From: Rhabditoides inermis
Taxonomy: Eukaryota; Nematoda; Chromadorea; Rhabditida; Rhabditidae
Direction of reading: 5' to 3'
DNA: 64,000 nt
Assembly (NCBI GenBank): GCA_963966185.1
Contig: CAWZYM010000114.1
Location: forward strand, 1,846,501-1,910,500
The translations under genes were made by a program, and so were the position numbers. Below are positions 51,779 through 64,000 of this stretch, one piece after another; position 1 is the stretch's first letter; each line of letters begins with the position of its first letter. Under the pieces are notes generated by a model, which saw only the letters and a program-made list of their open reading frames with translations, had not been told where the DNA came from and ran no database searches.

Positions 51779-52227
51779 TCACAAATATTCTCAAATAAAC
51801 TTATTACAAAATACGAAACATGACATCACACGGGGATAAAGTGGCAACGAAACAGCGTGTCTACATATGCAAATGTGTACCCGTCAAATGGACAATGTGA
51901 GAATACAAGGGGTACGATACAGTAATCTCTCTCGCAAGCTACCGTAAATAAAACAAGGAGACAATGACGCGGATAACAAATCTGGGAAACGGGGTAGATG
52001 TATATGTACATTCATATAAAGTATAATACTACAAAGGTCTCGGACTAGGCTGGAAAATGCTGCGAGGATAAAATGAGTGGAGCATAAAAAGGGAGACAAC
52101 AACAATTACACGAACGGGAGGCAAACGCCAACGACACCAATGAATGCTTATTACGCGAGTAGGGTGACACAATATGACTAGACTCATCAGCTGATCGTCA
52201 GCTGTGCGCGATGACGTGGCGATGACG

Positions 52228-54271
52228 TCATACGAGGAGTGACTGTTGTCGGGACACGTGGAGGTCCGGTTGTTGGGGTGTGAGCTGACTGAGCACCGCT
52301 CCAATCGTCGGTCTCTTCTGGGCACACGGCTCCAGACACCCACGAGCCACTGTCATCAGCTGCCGCAGCATGCCGTCGCTGAAATTACAACATGACGTCA
52401 TCATCTATCCAACATTTGACACCCACTAATGCATCTGTTTTTCTAGAACCCTGAGTCAGGGTGACAGTATGATCGATACATCCCCCCTCCCCTCCTCTAC
52501 CCTTCTTCCCTCCCCCTCCCCCCTCCCCCCACTCACATCTGGTTCATTCCACTCTTTACTGCTGTGAGTCTCTTGCGGAGAGTCTTCGGTCGATCGGTCG
52601 AGTCGCGCATTCCCAGCGAAGGGTCCCCGCCAACAGTCAGCAGCTCCACCAATAGACAGCCAAACTCCCAACTGCAAGAGGACCATCTCCCTCCCCCCCT
52701 CTCTCTCTCTCTCGCCCTACTCACACATCACTCTCCATGGTGTATCCCTGTTGATCGAGGACCTCTGGGGCTAGCCACTCAGTGGGCAGGGCACAGGGAG
52801 AGACAGACGGAGACGGGTCCGACACAGACACCGACAGACCTGCGGGGAAAAAGAGGGGATGAGTGGGAGATAGGTTTCAGACAAGGGTCGAATATTGAAT
52901 GTCATCATAACTAACCAATTTCCGTGTCTTTTAATACGAGACAACAACCGAATCTGACGCTGACCTATCTGACTCTAACCACCAAAGTGACCAAAGGGTA
53001 GGAAACTTCCCGCATGTTTCTTCTCACAAATCTTCCGACCGCCTCTTCCTTGTCACGAAAACACAGTTCTACTCCCTCTATTTCTTTCCCTCCACCCGCT
53101 AAAATTCACTTCGCAATCTTCTAACCAAATCTCGCACCCACCAAAGTCTGCCAGCTTGACGCTTTGTCCGTGGGGCACAATGAGTGGGTGTTGCCACTGA
53201 CGGGCCAGCAACACGTTCCGACACGCAATGTCACGGTGCACAAAGCCACGCACGTGAAGGAAGTTCTGAAAAGAATCACGCATGATTAAAGTCTTCTCCA
53301 TTTCTCCCAGAGCACAATTTGTGCGCAAGCACGTTACATAGACTGTGACACACATTTCATGGAATTCATATCATGTCTAATGGTCAGAACATCGATCACT
53401 GATCGCTTCAGTACATTACAAATTGCGCTGCTAGCGCGCGACCGGTGCAAAGACAGCCATGGCGCGCGAATGGTGCGGGGATAATTGAACTGGAGAAATG
53501 GCGGGAACTTTATGTATGAACAACGACGCTATATGTACTATGTACGTTTCCATGCTAGCATAAAACATAGTTTGTGATACAAATTTCAATGTGTACGTCA
53601 TAAGTCAGAAGTTGTTCTCGCACACCAATCGATAATCGATCGATACTCGATACGCACCACAGCGCTGGCGATGTGGCAGGCCGAGTGGACGACATGCTCG
53701 CACCACAGCTGTAGGGAGGGCGAGGAGGGGCCGTAGACAGACACACACGACGGGTCCTGCAAGCGTGGACATACGGACCATCCGGTGAAATACAACTGTC
53801 TTCTCTCTCTCTCTCCCTCCCCCTTACCTGATAGACTACCGTACTCTTCCCTGCCTGTGCCCTGCTCATCTCGTCTGCCGATGCCCGCAGCCACGCCTTC
53901 ATGTCCCCGCCCTCGCAGAACTCGTACAGGAGAGCGATCAGCTGGCATGGAATGACAGGTAGACTGAGAATGCGAGCAATGACAAGTAGATTCGTGTCCA
54001 ATTCCTCCACTAACACTGTTCCACCGCTCATATGCTCATCTTATGGAATGGAATTCGGATCAAAGACACAAAGACTAAGACACGGATTAGCCTATCTATG
54101 GTACACGTAACCCTTGGTCACCTGCCGTGCCTCGCTCACCTTTGCCTGGTTGACGAGTCCTCCGACGCACTGTACAATCATGTGCTCTCCCCCAGTGCAC
54201 AGCTGACGGGCCGCTCGCATCTCAGCAGACATGCACGCGCGAGATTCCGCACAAGGCCCTGCGACGGGTGA

Positions 54272-54313
<42 letters not shown>

Positions 54314-55336
54314 TCCCTCCCTCTCTCCCTCCTATATCTATCACCTGCCATTTGCGATGTTACACTTCGCAACTATATATGTGTTTCAAATGCACTACTC
54401 CTCACTCGTTAGTCTTGACATTACAATAACTCTCATATTCCCTTGCTGATTCCGTGACTCACTGGGCGAGTACTTTACAGCCACTGCCCTCTCCGACTGT
54501 TTGATGACCGCCAGTCCAACCACCCCATACTTGCCCCGACCAATCACGTGGCAGAGACGCAGCTCCGACGGCGAGTAGCTGCAAGGAGGGATGCATGGGA
54601 TTATCGCATAACGTATTCCACACATTCACAACTTCTAAATACCGTATTCACATCGTACCCTGACAAGTACCTGGAGGAATGCAGAGTGTTATTCGATATA
54701 TTATTCCATACATTTTTTCTAAATACCGTATTCACATCGTACCCCCTCACTCACGTGGGCACATTCAAATGCGGCATGGCGACGTACTCGTCCTCCCTCT
54801 CCTCCTCCTGCTCCTTCTCCACTCCTCCTCCTCCTCCTAGCTGCACACTCACTCCCTCCACCCCCAGCAATGCTTCCTCGTCTATCATCTCCACTCGAAG
54901 TTCCGACAAGGGACGGGCGGGAGTCTGAAAGAAGGATTAATATTTGTTAGATTAAAATACTGAAATATGCGCTAAACACTAGCCAAATGTGAACATACTT
55001 ATTTGAAATATGTAACGAAATATGAATACATTGCGTCCAATAAATGAAAGGCAATAACTCATACTCATACAAGTTGGAAAAAAGCTACGCATCTTCTATC
55101 ATCTTTGAAACCCACCTTCTCGACAAAGTTGTAGCCGTCCGCATCTGTGTACAAACCTTGCTCTGCGTCCGCCCAAACCTGGGGGATCAATCAATGATCA
55201 ATCAATATTCTCAACCCGCACACTTGACACCAATCAATCGATAACCAATCGATCCACTCACCTGTCGCACACACTTCCTCCCGCCGTGCATGGTGGCCTG
55301 TCGAGAGACGGATGCGTACAAAAGACGGGGAGGCGA
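52228..55336 (-). CDS. Protein tyrosine kinase, probably receptor type, 5' end unresolved
   Basis: Eleven minus-strand exons with agreeing phases: 55336-55262, 55178-55116, 54924-54755, 54578-54463, 54258-54140, 53941-53828, 53756-53658, 53265-53142, 52839-52725, 52671-52537 and 52378-52228, 427 codons including the stop. Kinase motifs in order: glycine loop VIGRGKYGVVG, AVAVKY with the ATP-binding Lys, an alpha-C helix with Glu (MSAEMRAARQL), hinge LLYEFCEGGDMKAWL, catalytic loop HRDIACRNVLL, DFG, PTEWLAPE, and DVWEFGCLLVELLTVGG. HRDxxxRN with PxxWLAPE marks a tyrosine rather than a Ser/Thr kinase. The membrane-proximal exons hold Tyr sites (GLYTDADGYNF, EREDEYVAM). The activation segment between DFG and APE contains no Tyr. 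All catalytic residues are present. The substrate is unknown. Confidence 0.75.
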
Positions 55337-55720
55337 CTGCAATACAACTTCAAATTACAGTAAACGATACGCATCACTCCAAAAACTACTACTCAAAATG
55401 TTGAAATCGTACAATAATGATGGGGCCATATCAAATTGGAAGACCATCACCGCTAATCTACATACTACAACAATCAATGAACAAACAACAAACAAACAAA
55501 CGAGCTGACAATAGTGGGCGGTCTCGGTATGCACTCGCTTCTCGGTCGCTCTGCTCCGGCCACGAATTGGTCATAGAACGGGTAGAGGCCACTGCGCGCA
55601 GAGTCAGCAGAGTACCTAGAGCAGTGGAAGCAATGCAACACGCAAACAAGGCTGGTACTATCAAACGTACGAAAATTGAATCTTAGAATAGAGAGAAGTA
55701 GCTGACAAAGTTGTAGCTGA
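55337..55720 (-). other. Possible upstream kinase exon with a membrane span
   Basis: On the minus strand 55,680-55,600 can encode LIVPALFACCIASTALGTLL, a plausible transmembrane helix, followed by Arg/Lys-containing sequence. The frame does not join the 55,336 exon in phase through an obvious donor, so this is only a candidate for the missing membrane segment of the kinase. Confidence 0.25.
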
Positions 55721-57250
55721 CAAACTTGAAATTCAGAGTGAGTCACTTAGAGCTAGATTTTTATTTGGTCCCTCACATTTTTTTACTGCTTTGAAAGAGC
55801 GTAAATTACTTAATTTGGGGGAAAATATCAAACGTTTTTTTTTAAAATTTAATTCGCTCTCCGGTTGTTACCGGTCCATAACTACGCTCGAATCTTTTAC
55901 ATTTTGTCAATATGGTCAAAAACATTTTTTCGTCACTTCGAGATCATTTAATCTTTGGTACGTAAGTCATCATTCGGAAATAAACTTCTCAAAGCGCCGG
56001 GATGTATAGAGTCTTTCAATCAACACAACCACACATTTCTCTTCGAGATATCTTCTCCAATCGCACTCCCCCAACCACTAACCACTATTCATTGTTTTGT
56101 TTTTTGTGTGTTTTTTTGGCGTGTTGAAGCATGTGTCACACTCTCTTGTAATGTGATGTAATGTAATGTTTATCGTAATAGACTAGGATAGGTATACACG
56201 GGAGCAATAAATAACGAAGATGCAAATGCAACAATGTACAGTACATGCTACCGTAATATTTGGGTGGATAGATGCTGCTGCTATTCCGCTCACTACCATC
56301 TTATCGATGTTATCAACTTATCATTTATCACTGGTCTGATCACCCCATCACCATAACAGATCTCATTAAAATCACCGCAAAAAACCCTCTTCAACCATAT
56401 ATCACATGCAATATCACTTTTTAATCATTCTGTTTTCAATCATTGTTATCATTATGATCAATCACTATCATCTCCATGTGTCTTATGTCTGACTGCCACT
56501 TATCACTGATCACTTGATTCCGACCTGAAGCACGCCTCACTGATGCAATCAAACTCACGTGGAAATGCGTTTGCATACAGTCAAGTTATTGCACAATCAG
56601 CGCCGTTATCACTCTGATTACTCCACGATTTCATCACTTCATCAGCATAATACACCACCAATTCATTCTCCAGCTCATCGAAACCACCTTGAAAACAGCT
56701 CTCCAACTATGTATTGAACACCATTTCATCCCATCATCACTCAATTATCATTCACTGATATCACTCCTATCACCTCATTACGTTTCACTGATCGCATCAC
56801 TTCGTCACTATACCATTCCTAAATCACCTCGACGAGACCTCTCCAATCATGTATCACACTCCATTTCACTCAACCATTACTTGATCTTATCACTCTGATC
56901 ACTCTATCATCTATCACTGATACCATCATTCTATTAGTATACAACTGACACTACATCTTATCGAAATCACCTGGACGAGACCTCTCCAACCATGTATCAC
57001 ACTCTATCTCCTCATAATCACTCACTTATTGATCGCTGATATCACTCTGATCACTTGTCTTATCACTTCACTCACCACCATCAGTCACTCTTCACTCGAC
57101 CCTCACAAATCCCCATTTACGATCGGCACTCACTCACTCACTCACCACCTATCATACCACACTTTTCGTGACGCCAGCCGACTCACCTCATCACTCTCAC
57201 TCCACACTCAAAATTTCATCACCGGTCGATTGCAACACAACTGATGACCA
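55721..57250. other. Low-complexity region, no gene seen
   Basis: AT-rich. From about 56,280 it is dominated by degenerate TCATCACT/ATCACTGATC phrases resembling an old, decayed short tandem repeat. Open frames here are short and biased to Ser, His, Ile and Thr, as expected from such sequence. Confidence 0.6.
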
Positions 57251-58055
57251 CTATGCAATCATAGGCGCCAGTGCGCTGCGCGCGCCGCTCATTGACAGCG
57301 AAATGGCAAAGACCTCACACTTTCATAGCTCGAGCTCTCGATTTCGCCACTTCTCTCTTCGCGCGCGGCTCTCGCGCGACACCTATTTTTTTGCAAAAAA
57401 TATATCCATATCATATCACCCTCTTCTCTCCAAACCCCTTTTTCCCATCCTGAAACTCCCCGGACCATTGATTTCCATTTTCAAAAACCACCAAAAGCTC
57501 AAACCGACCCCCATCGAGATACCGCTGGTAAGGCCCACATCTGGATCCACGAAGGCCCAAAATTGGGCCTTCAGAAAATCGTGAATAACTCGGTCAGTTT
57601 TTGAGCTAGAAACTTCTAGTTCGGTGCAATGGATTCCTCGCGAAACCAGAATTCCAACGGTATACTATTTTGTGGGGGTCACTATAAAACGTATCGCACT
57701 GTGGCCCGAAACGTACCCCGCGGGGGGAGTACATGGAATGTCCGGTTCGACCGAAAAAAATTGCCTCTGATTTTTTCAGAAACAACTTTTTCGTATACTA
57801 TCGGCACCCGCTTTCCAAAAATTCATAGTTTGACATATGTTTACTCACAACTTTACTCACTACACGTCATCCAAAAGTCTCACCCGGCTGACCAAGCCGG
57901 CACCGATCCGGGCGCTGATTGGTCGGCGCGCGCCGAAACCCCGCCCCCAACCTCGAACCGCAAAGGCCCGAAATTGGGCCTTCGAAATTCGAGGTTCGAG
58001 CAAAGGCCCGCGATTGGATCTTTCCTCGAACCGTTTCTTCTCACTCGCCTCACCT
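57251..58055. other. GC-rich unclassified sequence, possible mobile-element remnant
   Basis: Contains GCGC-rich short palindromes (GCGCTGCGCGCGCC; CGGCGCGCGCCG), repeated AAGGCCC(A/G)AAATTGGGCCTT phrases (57,553-57,572 and 57,963-57,982) and no sustained coding frame. The boundaries are unclear. It ends where the inverted spacer segment begins. Confidence 0.4.
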
Positions 58056-58492
58056 CAACCCACCCAAGTTTGAGGTAATTTCAAAGTTTCGCTCATCTTA
58101 TTATGTGGTGAACTCTAATTTTGGAACGCTCTGCATTTGGCAGAGCACTACATGAAAGAATAAAGGTGAGGAAAGCAAATATATATTTATGCAACTTTTT
58201 ATTATTCAAGTGTCTCCATCACAAATAACACTCACACATATCTCCACAATACTCACCATCCACAGTTCCTTGGTCTCAGTGCATGTATGCCATTATTTTA
58301 TAACACTTGTCACAACATCGTGACGTCGTTGATGCTTTCATAAAAAACATTCCAGTTGTCCCACACATATGTCCCTCACACCCGCCGCCGGCTGACCCCC
58401 GCCTCCGTTCCGACCGATCCGGCCGATTTCAGGGGGTGAACTGACCGGAAATGGATTGAGGCCCAGAAAGTGACTGGATTGAGATTAGAACG
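58056..58492 (-). repeat. Inverted segment of spacer cassette plus satellite edge
   Basis: Reverse complement of the 38.0-38.45 kb region. It reads from CCACCCAAGTTTGAGGTAAT through the GCTCTGC/GCAGAGC hairpin and the GC-rich CCGCCGCCGGCTGACCCC to the satellite edge (CCCAGAAAGTGACTGGATTG). All other spacer copies in the window are in direct orientation. Confidence 0.85.
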
Positions 58493-58895
58493 TAAGTGTG
58501 AGTCATTAGCTCGCATTGTGAGTCATTAGCTCGCAGTCATTAGCTCCCCGAAGGAGCCCACTGATGTGTTTTGGAGTTGGATTTTTTGAGTCCGCGCGCG
58601 AAGAGCTACGCGTATGCAAAGTCGGGCTTAATCCTGGCACGTATTGAGGTATTCTGAAAAAGGAGGATTTTTAAAGGCGCGTTAGCGCCGGGAAAACTAG
58701 TAGTTTTAGAGTGTTGTGGAGTGGAAATGAAGGCAGTACACGAACAATTTGATTGAATGAAGTGGGTGCTGAGTGGCGATGGATCATGCACTTGAAGTAT
58801 AGAGAGTCCTGCAAATCTTGGCTACATTTGACAGATGTCCGATGATAAGTTGGTCTTCTCGATCAAGCCTAAAGGTTATCTGCTGTTATTGGACT

Positions 58896-58970
<75 letters not shown>
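58493..58970. repeat. Partial spacer cassette, copy 4, with (CT)n
   Basis: Three short direct repeats of GTGAGTCATTAGCTCGCA-type sequence (58,497-58,545) lead into the spacer from CTGATGTGTTTTGG (58,560) onward, including the GGCGC hairpin and CTAGT. A (CT)n run at about 58,893-58,970 follows. The first two thirds of the cassette are absent here, being replaced by the inverted segment. Confidence 0.8.
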
Positions 58971-58973
<3 letters not shown>

Positions 58974-59134
58974 CTTAGCCTAACTCCATGCTAAACTCGA
59001 TGCTTCGCATACTGGTTCATGAGTAAGCCTAAAGGCATGGGAACAGTTCGAATATATTTATTATGTACAGCATATATGATACAAGCACAAACAATGGTAC
59101 CAAACAAAGGAGCACAGAACGAATGAGGGGAACA

Positions 59135-59620
59135 CTACTTGCGGGGACAGAAAATTTTGCGATGGAGGCTAGTGTCGGACGGGGGGGGGGCATCGTCGCC
59201 GGGCTGGCGCACCCACAGGCGCACCAGTTCGGGGTCGCTCTTCTCAACCTCCTTGTCGTGCACGACCCCGAACCAGAGCGGGTAACCGTAACCGTTCCGG
59301 TTACGGTATACCATGAGCTGCCTCTTGCCGGCGACGCGCTGTCCGTAGACAAAGGCAAGAGGCAGCTGCCGCTTGATCTCGACGAACTTCTCGATCACCT
59401 GAACGAATAAAGTCAGCACAAAATGGAGATAGGAATGCGGTGTAAACTCACTCGAGGGTCGAAACTGGTCCGCTTCACCAGCTCGTACGCGCGGATCAGC
59501 GCGTTTCCGGGTACGCAGCGAGGTCGCAGATGTTGACGCCGCGCTTGTTTGTGTCCTTGGGGATCTTCTCCCAGATCACGTCCAACTCCTGTATGAGGCG
59601 CTCTTGTGCCGCCTTGTCAT
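59135..59620 (-). pseudogene. Gene X copy 4, frameshifted
   Basis: Exons 59620-59452 and 59398-59135. Compared with copies 1-3, 37 bp are missing after GTACGCAGCGAGG (near 59,522), removing the codons around YQKIYQFAEKLPR and shifting the frame. The C tract is 10 long. The outermost intron repeat has GTTAGT changed to CTTAGT, so one donor is also lost. It lies head to head with prominin-like copy P5. Confidence 0.65.
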
Positions 59621-59649
59621 CTGAAAATCATCTGAAACGTTTGACTAAC

Positions 59650-59739
59650 CTGATAATCAGAGGGATACGTTTGACTAACCTGATGATCAGAGGGATACGT
59701 TTGACTAACCTGATAAACAGAGGGATACGTTTGACTAAG
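59650..59739. repeat. 30-bp tandem repeat in a gene X intron (3 units)
   Basis: Three units of the CTGATAATCAGAGGGATACG + TTTGACTAAC repeat, one more than in gene X copy 3. Confidence 0.85.
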
Positions 59740-59850
59740 CTGCTGCAAACGTGCGTTTCAGCCGAATGTCACTTGCCTTCTCACTCGATGCGCACCGTCA
59801 TTTTCTCTCGATCCGTCGTCTGCCCTCTTGTCCCCGTCATTCTTTCGACG

Positions 59851-62800
59851 ATGCGATTCTCGGCCGGTCGCCCCTTTCGACCTGATCCAATCAACATCCT
59901 CAGGTATGGCAGGAAACTAGGCCACTCTTCCACCCAACTATTCAACCTGTTTCCCACGTTTCCCTCGCTGCTGACTATTTCGTACAGATTGTAAACCTAA
60001 TAGCCTAATACGTTGATTTCCGGTATCGCTATGAATTTATGAAGATTAATAGATAATCAATCGATATCATCTGAGAACGTGAATCAGAGACTGTTGTATT
60101 TTCTATCGTAAAGGGCTCACTACACCATTAGAACTATTAGAAAAAGGATATGCGAATTTGCGCAGATTGATAGAGCTAAAAATTATATTTGCCCTGATGT
60201 ATCGAACAAATCTCTTAGTTTGTCATTTGGGAAAAATCGACCGGTCGCCGTCATTTCACCGGGCAACAATGAACGCTTTCACATGCGATGTCCATAGCTT
60301 GACTGTTGATGACGACATTTCTCGATAACCAATCGATACTTTGTCCGAGTGAACCTTTCAGTATTCTCCTCTTCTCCCTCCTATGTGCTCCTCTCGTGTC
60401 CTCAGATGCGACATCCGATCTCATCAACACCTATAAAACCAAAGAAATCCGTGAGTAGTCGGCTGCTTGCGTCAAGTAGCTGTCAGTCTTGCGATATGCC
60501 TTCCGATTGGCCTTCCGAGTACTTCAAACGACTTCAAACTACTCGGAATTACTTGCGGTTACCTTGTACCGACTGTGAATCAGCTGGGATCACTTGTGAT
60601 ATGTGTTGGAAGAGACTGGCGCCTTGATCCGTGTGCCCTTTGAGCGAACCTGTGTCGCCTTCCGAAGACGGCTCCTATGAAGCGCGAGTCCCGCGAGTGG
60701 CTGAAGCCGTTTTCCACGCCCCGGGATAGACACTCGCACTATCTCGAGGACAATGTGCTGATGCAAGCGATTCGAGTGGGTGGGAGCTAGTGCTCAAAGA
60801 GAGAGGGAGGGAGAGGGAGAGAGAGGGAGAGGGAGGGAGAGAGGGGGAGAGGGAGGGAGAGGGAGGGAGAGGGAGGGAGAGGGAGGGAGAGGGAGGGAGA
60901 GAGGGGGAGAGGGAGGGAGAGGGAGAGGGAGAGGGAGAGGGAGAGGGAGAGGGAGAGGGAGAGGGAGAGGGAGAGGGAGAGGGAGAGGGAGAGGGAGAGG
61001 GAGAGGGAGAGGGAGAGGGAGAGGGAGAGGGAGAGGGAGAGGCGGAGAGAGAGGGAGAGAGAAAGAATACATACATTGTGTGTGTGTCATGTATTCAGTT
61101 GGTTACGGACGACTCTCTTGACGGCTCTCTGTCGCCCTTCTTTGCTGCCGCGCAGAACAAATATCCAGCTGTACGTTTCGGTGGTTGAAACGTACTGGTT
61201 TGTGTTTGAGGGGCGTGTGGGACTGTTTGTGGTTGGAATGCTTGCTTCTCTGTCCGGCATAGCTGTGTCGATTCTGGTGTGTCGGTGCTTAGTGAAGGAA
61301 TCGATTGCGGAGGATGAGGCGGAGATTGAGAGACAAGTGAAAGCATTGACGCCGACCAAGACGCCGACACAGACACCGGGGAAGGGCGAGAGAGCAGCGG
61401 CCAAGGGAGACACCACACCCACACCACACAAGTCGGAGGCATTCGTGAGGCGAGCCTCGAACGAACAATCCAAAGAATCCAAACAGCCTCTCACTGCCTC
61501 CATACAAAGGGAGAAAATAGTCAAGAAAAAGGGACTGGAGAGGAAAATGACGATTCTCTTCGTAAGCTTCACATCGGTTTGATATTTTCCAAGTGTTTAT
61601 ATTTAGCGGTGTGTTATTGGCTATGTTGTACTCCTCGCAATCTTCTCGGCTCTCATTGCTGTGTTGGCCTTTTTTGCTTATGACACTCACTCGACTCTCG
61701 CCTCTCGGACAAATCAAATCATCAATAGCCAGATTACACGTGAGTTCCAATTTGTAGCAAAGTAAAAACCCGTATTTTAGAACTGAAAAGAGATTTGTTG
61801 CACGGATTCTGTAAAAATGTTGACATCTTTGATGACGTATTGCAAAATATGAATTCTGGATTGGCGGCCAAAGCAACGGTATTCAAACTAGTACATGCAG
61901 TTAGAATACTTGATTATAGATCGATACTCGACTTGAATCGGACGCACTTTTGAATAATGCTAATCTTCAGCAGAGAATGGTGAGAAATCAAAATTCAAGA
62001 GCCAGTGATTGAATATTTTCAGAGAGACGTCGATTCACTAGCTCAGAAACTGATTGGTGTGACGGACGGAAGCGGAAAAAAACTCGATTTTATGTTCAAC
62101 AGAATTTGGGAGAGTTATGATGACATTCTGGTAAAAAATTCAGATTTTTATAGCTTTCACTTAGCAACGTCTTTACTTTGTTACAGAAAAAAATTCGAAC
62201 CAATGATGAAAATGAGAAGAAATATATCCCGATGTTTGAAGAACTGAAGACATCATTCTCAAAAGCTGAAAAAATTCTTATAGAAGTAACAAGTAACAAT
62301 GGAAAATTTTCTTTTGGGGTACTGATACATATATTTGCTTTTTACATATTTGAAATTTTACAGAAGCCTCCAACGGATATTGGAACTCATGTTGCTACAT
62401 TCATCAAAGACACTATGTATAAGGTACACTTGAATTGAAACAATTGAAACACTTGTAAATTCGTCAGATCCCATCTGTTCAATCAATAAAAGTTGAAGTG
62501 ACAAAATTCAGTGCGATTGTAAGTAATTACCAAATCTTTCATTTTTAAACAACAACATTCAGATAATTTCGGCAGTAGATAAACTTCAAAACTATGTGAA
62601 CCGATTCGAAAAGATTAATGTTGATGCAAATACCAATGTATTTCTTTCTCTGAGTGTGGCAGTAGCATTTTGTCTATTCGTCGTCGTTTGCGCTTTTCTG
62701 ATCTGTTTTCTAAGAAAAAGTAAGTGTATTATTAATAAATCTAATTCTAATACCATTTATTTCATTTTCAGGCAAAATGTCTTTTCTCATTCTAGCTATG

Positions 62801-64000
62801 ATTCTGTTTCTCTTGCCCATTGTATTTCTCTCTTTAACGTAAGTTTTTTTTTATGAATTCACCTAATTGAAATATAACCACATTCAGGACGTTTGTATCG
62901 TTCACGGAATACTCTTCTGGATGCAATTATTTGTTGAATGAAGAAAAACACATTTCAAACGTCTCTTCCTTGGTTGTTGCGCCGTTTTACAAACCTCACA
63001 TGAACTTCAAGTCAGTTCAATTTTTTACATTATCTCTTCTTTGTATGCAATGCAGATGAATAACACGATTAAATTGTTCACCACCTAAAATTCTAGGTCA
63101 CTGGTTCCATCGTGCAAGTTGAATGCTTTGTATCATTCCGTGTTTGATAAATCAATCGAAGCTGTTATTCAAAATGGTTACGATTTAAAATATAACAAAA
63201 TATTAGTCTATTTTAATTTCAGAATTTCTTAATTTTGAGAAAAAATTGGAAACTTTCGCGAACAACATTGAGCTTCAACGAACGACATTTGATCTTTGGA
63301 ATAATGCTATCGCTGAGACTCAAGTAATGATATTATTCATACAAGCAAATCATTGATTTAGACTTACGACGACGTCTTTAAAACAGTCTTCAACCTCAAA
63401 TTGTGTGATCACAAAGAAGAAGATAAAGACAAACATATATCTCTCAAAAACTATGTGTATCGATATGTTTGTAAAGATGTGACGTTTTTCTCACAATCGC
63501 TTTTAAATGGAGACGCTAAACGGAGTATCGAATACACTACTGCCATGGTGGGTTTCAGTTGGATTCTCACTGGAAATAGATGATTGAAGATGAATCTCGT
63601 GAAAGATGCTGGAGTGAATGTGACCCTTCGACCTTTCCAAGAACTCGCTGTTGCACTGAATAATACGATGGACCTTTCGAGTCTCCAATCAGCGACAAAG
63701 ACCAGACTTTTCAACGAACTCAACGCACATCGTACCATTCTCAACGTGAGTATCGATTGAATATCGATCGAAATGAGTCTATTCAGACCACTTTCTACGA
63801 TGCTTACAACTTGAAATGCGGTCTGACAACTATCTATGAGAACATGGTGCACGCAATTTGCGATCCGATCACTGAACCAGTACAAGCATTGGAATCTGTC
63901 ACATGTGAGTGATGTGTGTTCATTTGTATTATGGATTTCATTTTGAGATTGGTCGACAATTGGGATAATTCTGCTCGGATGGGCTTTTCTACTGAACAGT
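59851..64000 (+). CDS. Prominin-like five-span membrane protein, copy P5, 3' end outside window
   Basis: Same start, signal peptide exon ([17 protein letters not shown]), GA-filled intron, 40-nt intron and exon order as P4. The sequence ends inside the last membrane-span exon. The loops read like P4 (SLLNGDAK...IEYTTAM), but the last span exon reads like P1 (ATTGGTCGACAATTGGGAT), so the copy is mosaic. It lacks the 1191-1243 intron of P1. Whether it ends with the short tail or continues into a phosphatase lies beyond the window. No internal stop or frameshift seen. Confidence 0.7.
60797..61062. repeat. (GAGAGG)n tract in an intron of P5
   Basis: GAGGGA-type hexanucleotide repeat filling the same intron as 41,240-42,012 but about one third as long. 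The long Gly/Glu/Arg and Ser/Pro open frames over it are artefacts. Confidence 0.95.

Overview
This is a eukaryotic nuclear window, most likely from a nematode. The reasoning is that introns are mostly 40-60 nt, 3' splice sites are of the TTTTCAG type, and mobile elements and microsatellites fill the intergenic space. The species cannot be named from the sequence. All genes were assembled by eye from GT-AG junctions with reading phase checked across each junction. Function assignments rest on motifs and topology, not on database searches.

The window is a field of segmental duplications of one ancestral gene block. Its order is gene X (- strand, unknown function), a five-membrane-span prominin-like gene (+), PP1-type Ser/Thr phosphatase exons (+), a PH-domain gene (-) and a tyrosine kinase gene (-). 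The best preserved block is 39.5-55.3 kb. Partial blocks are: prominin-like copy P1 (1-2841, entering from the left edge); two ~5-6 kb tandem units that fuse a truncated gene X to a truncated prominin-like gene (7.4-8.9 kb and 12.4-13.9 kb); a second PP1 copy (to 16,344); a second PH gene (33.7-36.2 kb); and gene X copy 4 with prominin-like copy P5 (59.1-64.0 kb, leaving at the right edge).

The main result is that in the complete block the prominin-like exons splice in frame, through a Lys/Ser-rich linker, into the PP1 exons. This gives one predicted protein of more than 1,240 residues with a signal peptide, five membrane spans and a cytoplasmic phosphatase with intact metal-binding motifs. 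The short C-terminal tail after the phosphatase is homologous to the tail of copies P1 and P2, which lack the phosphatase. Either the phosphatase was inserted into the gene, or it was removed from some copies.

The second main result is a 16,458-bp insertion (17,170-33,627). It has the structure of a head-to-tail array of Helitron-like elements: 5' TC, 3' hairpin and CTAG, and insertion between A and T. The paralogous locus at 49,061/49,062 preserves the exact empty site. The array carries a 130-150 bp minisatellite, GA-rich tracts and a near-perfect 5.7-kb tandem duplication, and encodes no recognisable protein. Three further insertions can be defined the same way: a 341-bp element with a tRNA-like core, a 239-bp tRNA-derived SINE with 10-bp target duplications, and a 983-bp element with long internal inverted repeats.

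The remaining sequence is a 499-bp satellite, a conserved ~1.3-kb spacer with repeated palindromes, CT/GA/CAAT/TAA microsatellites, and a low-complexity region upstream of the kinase.
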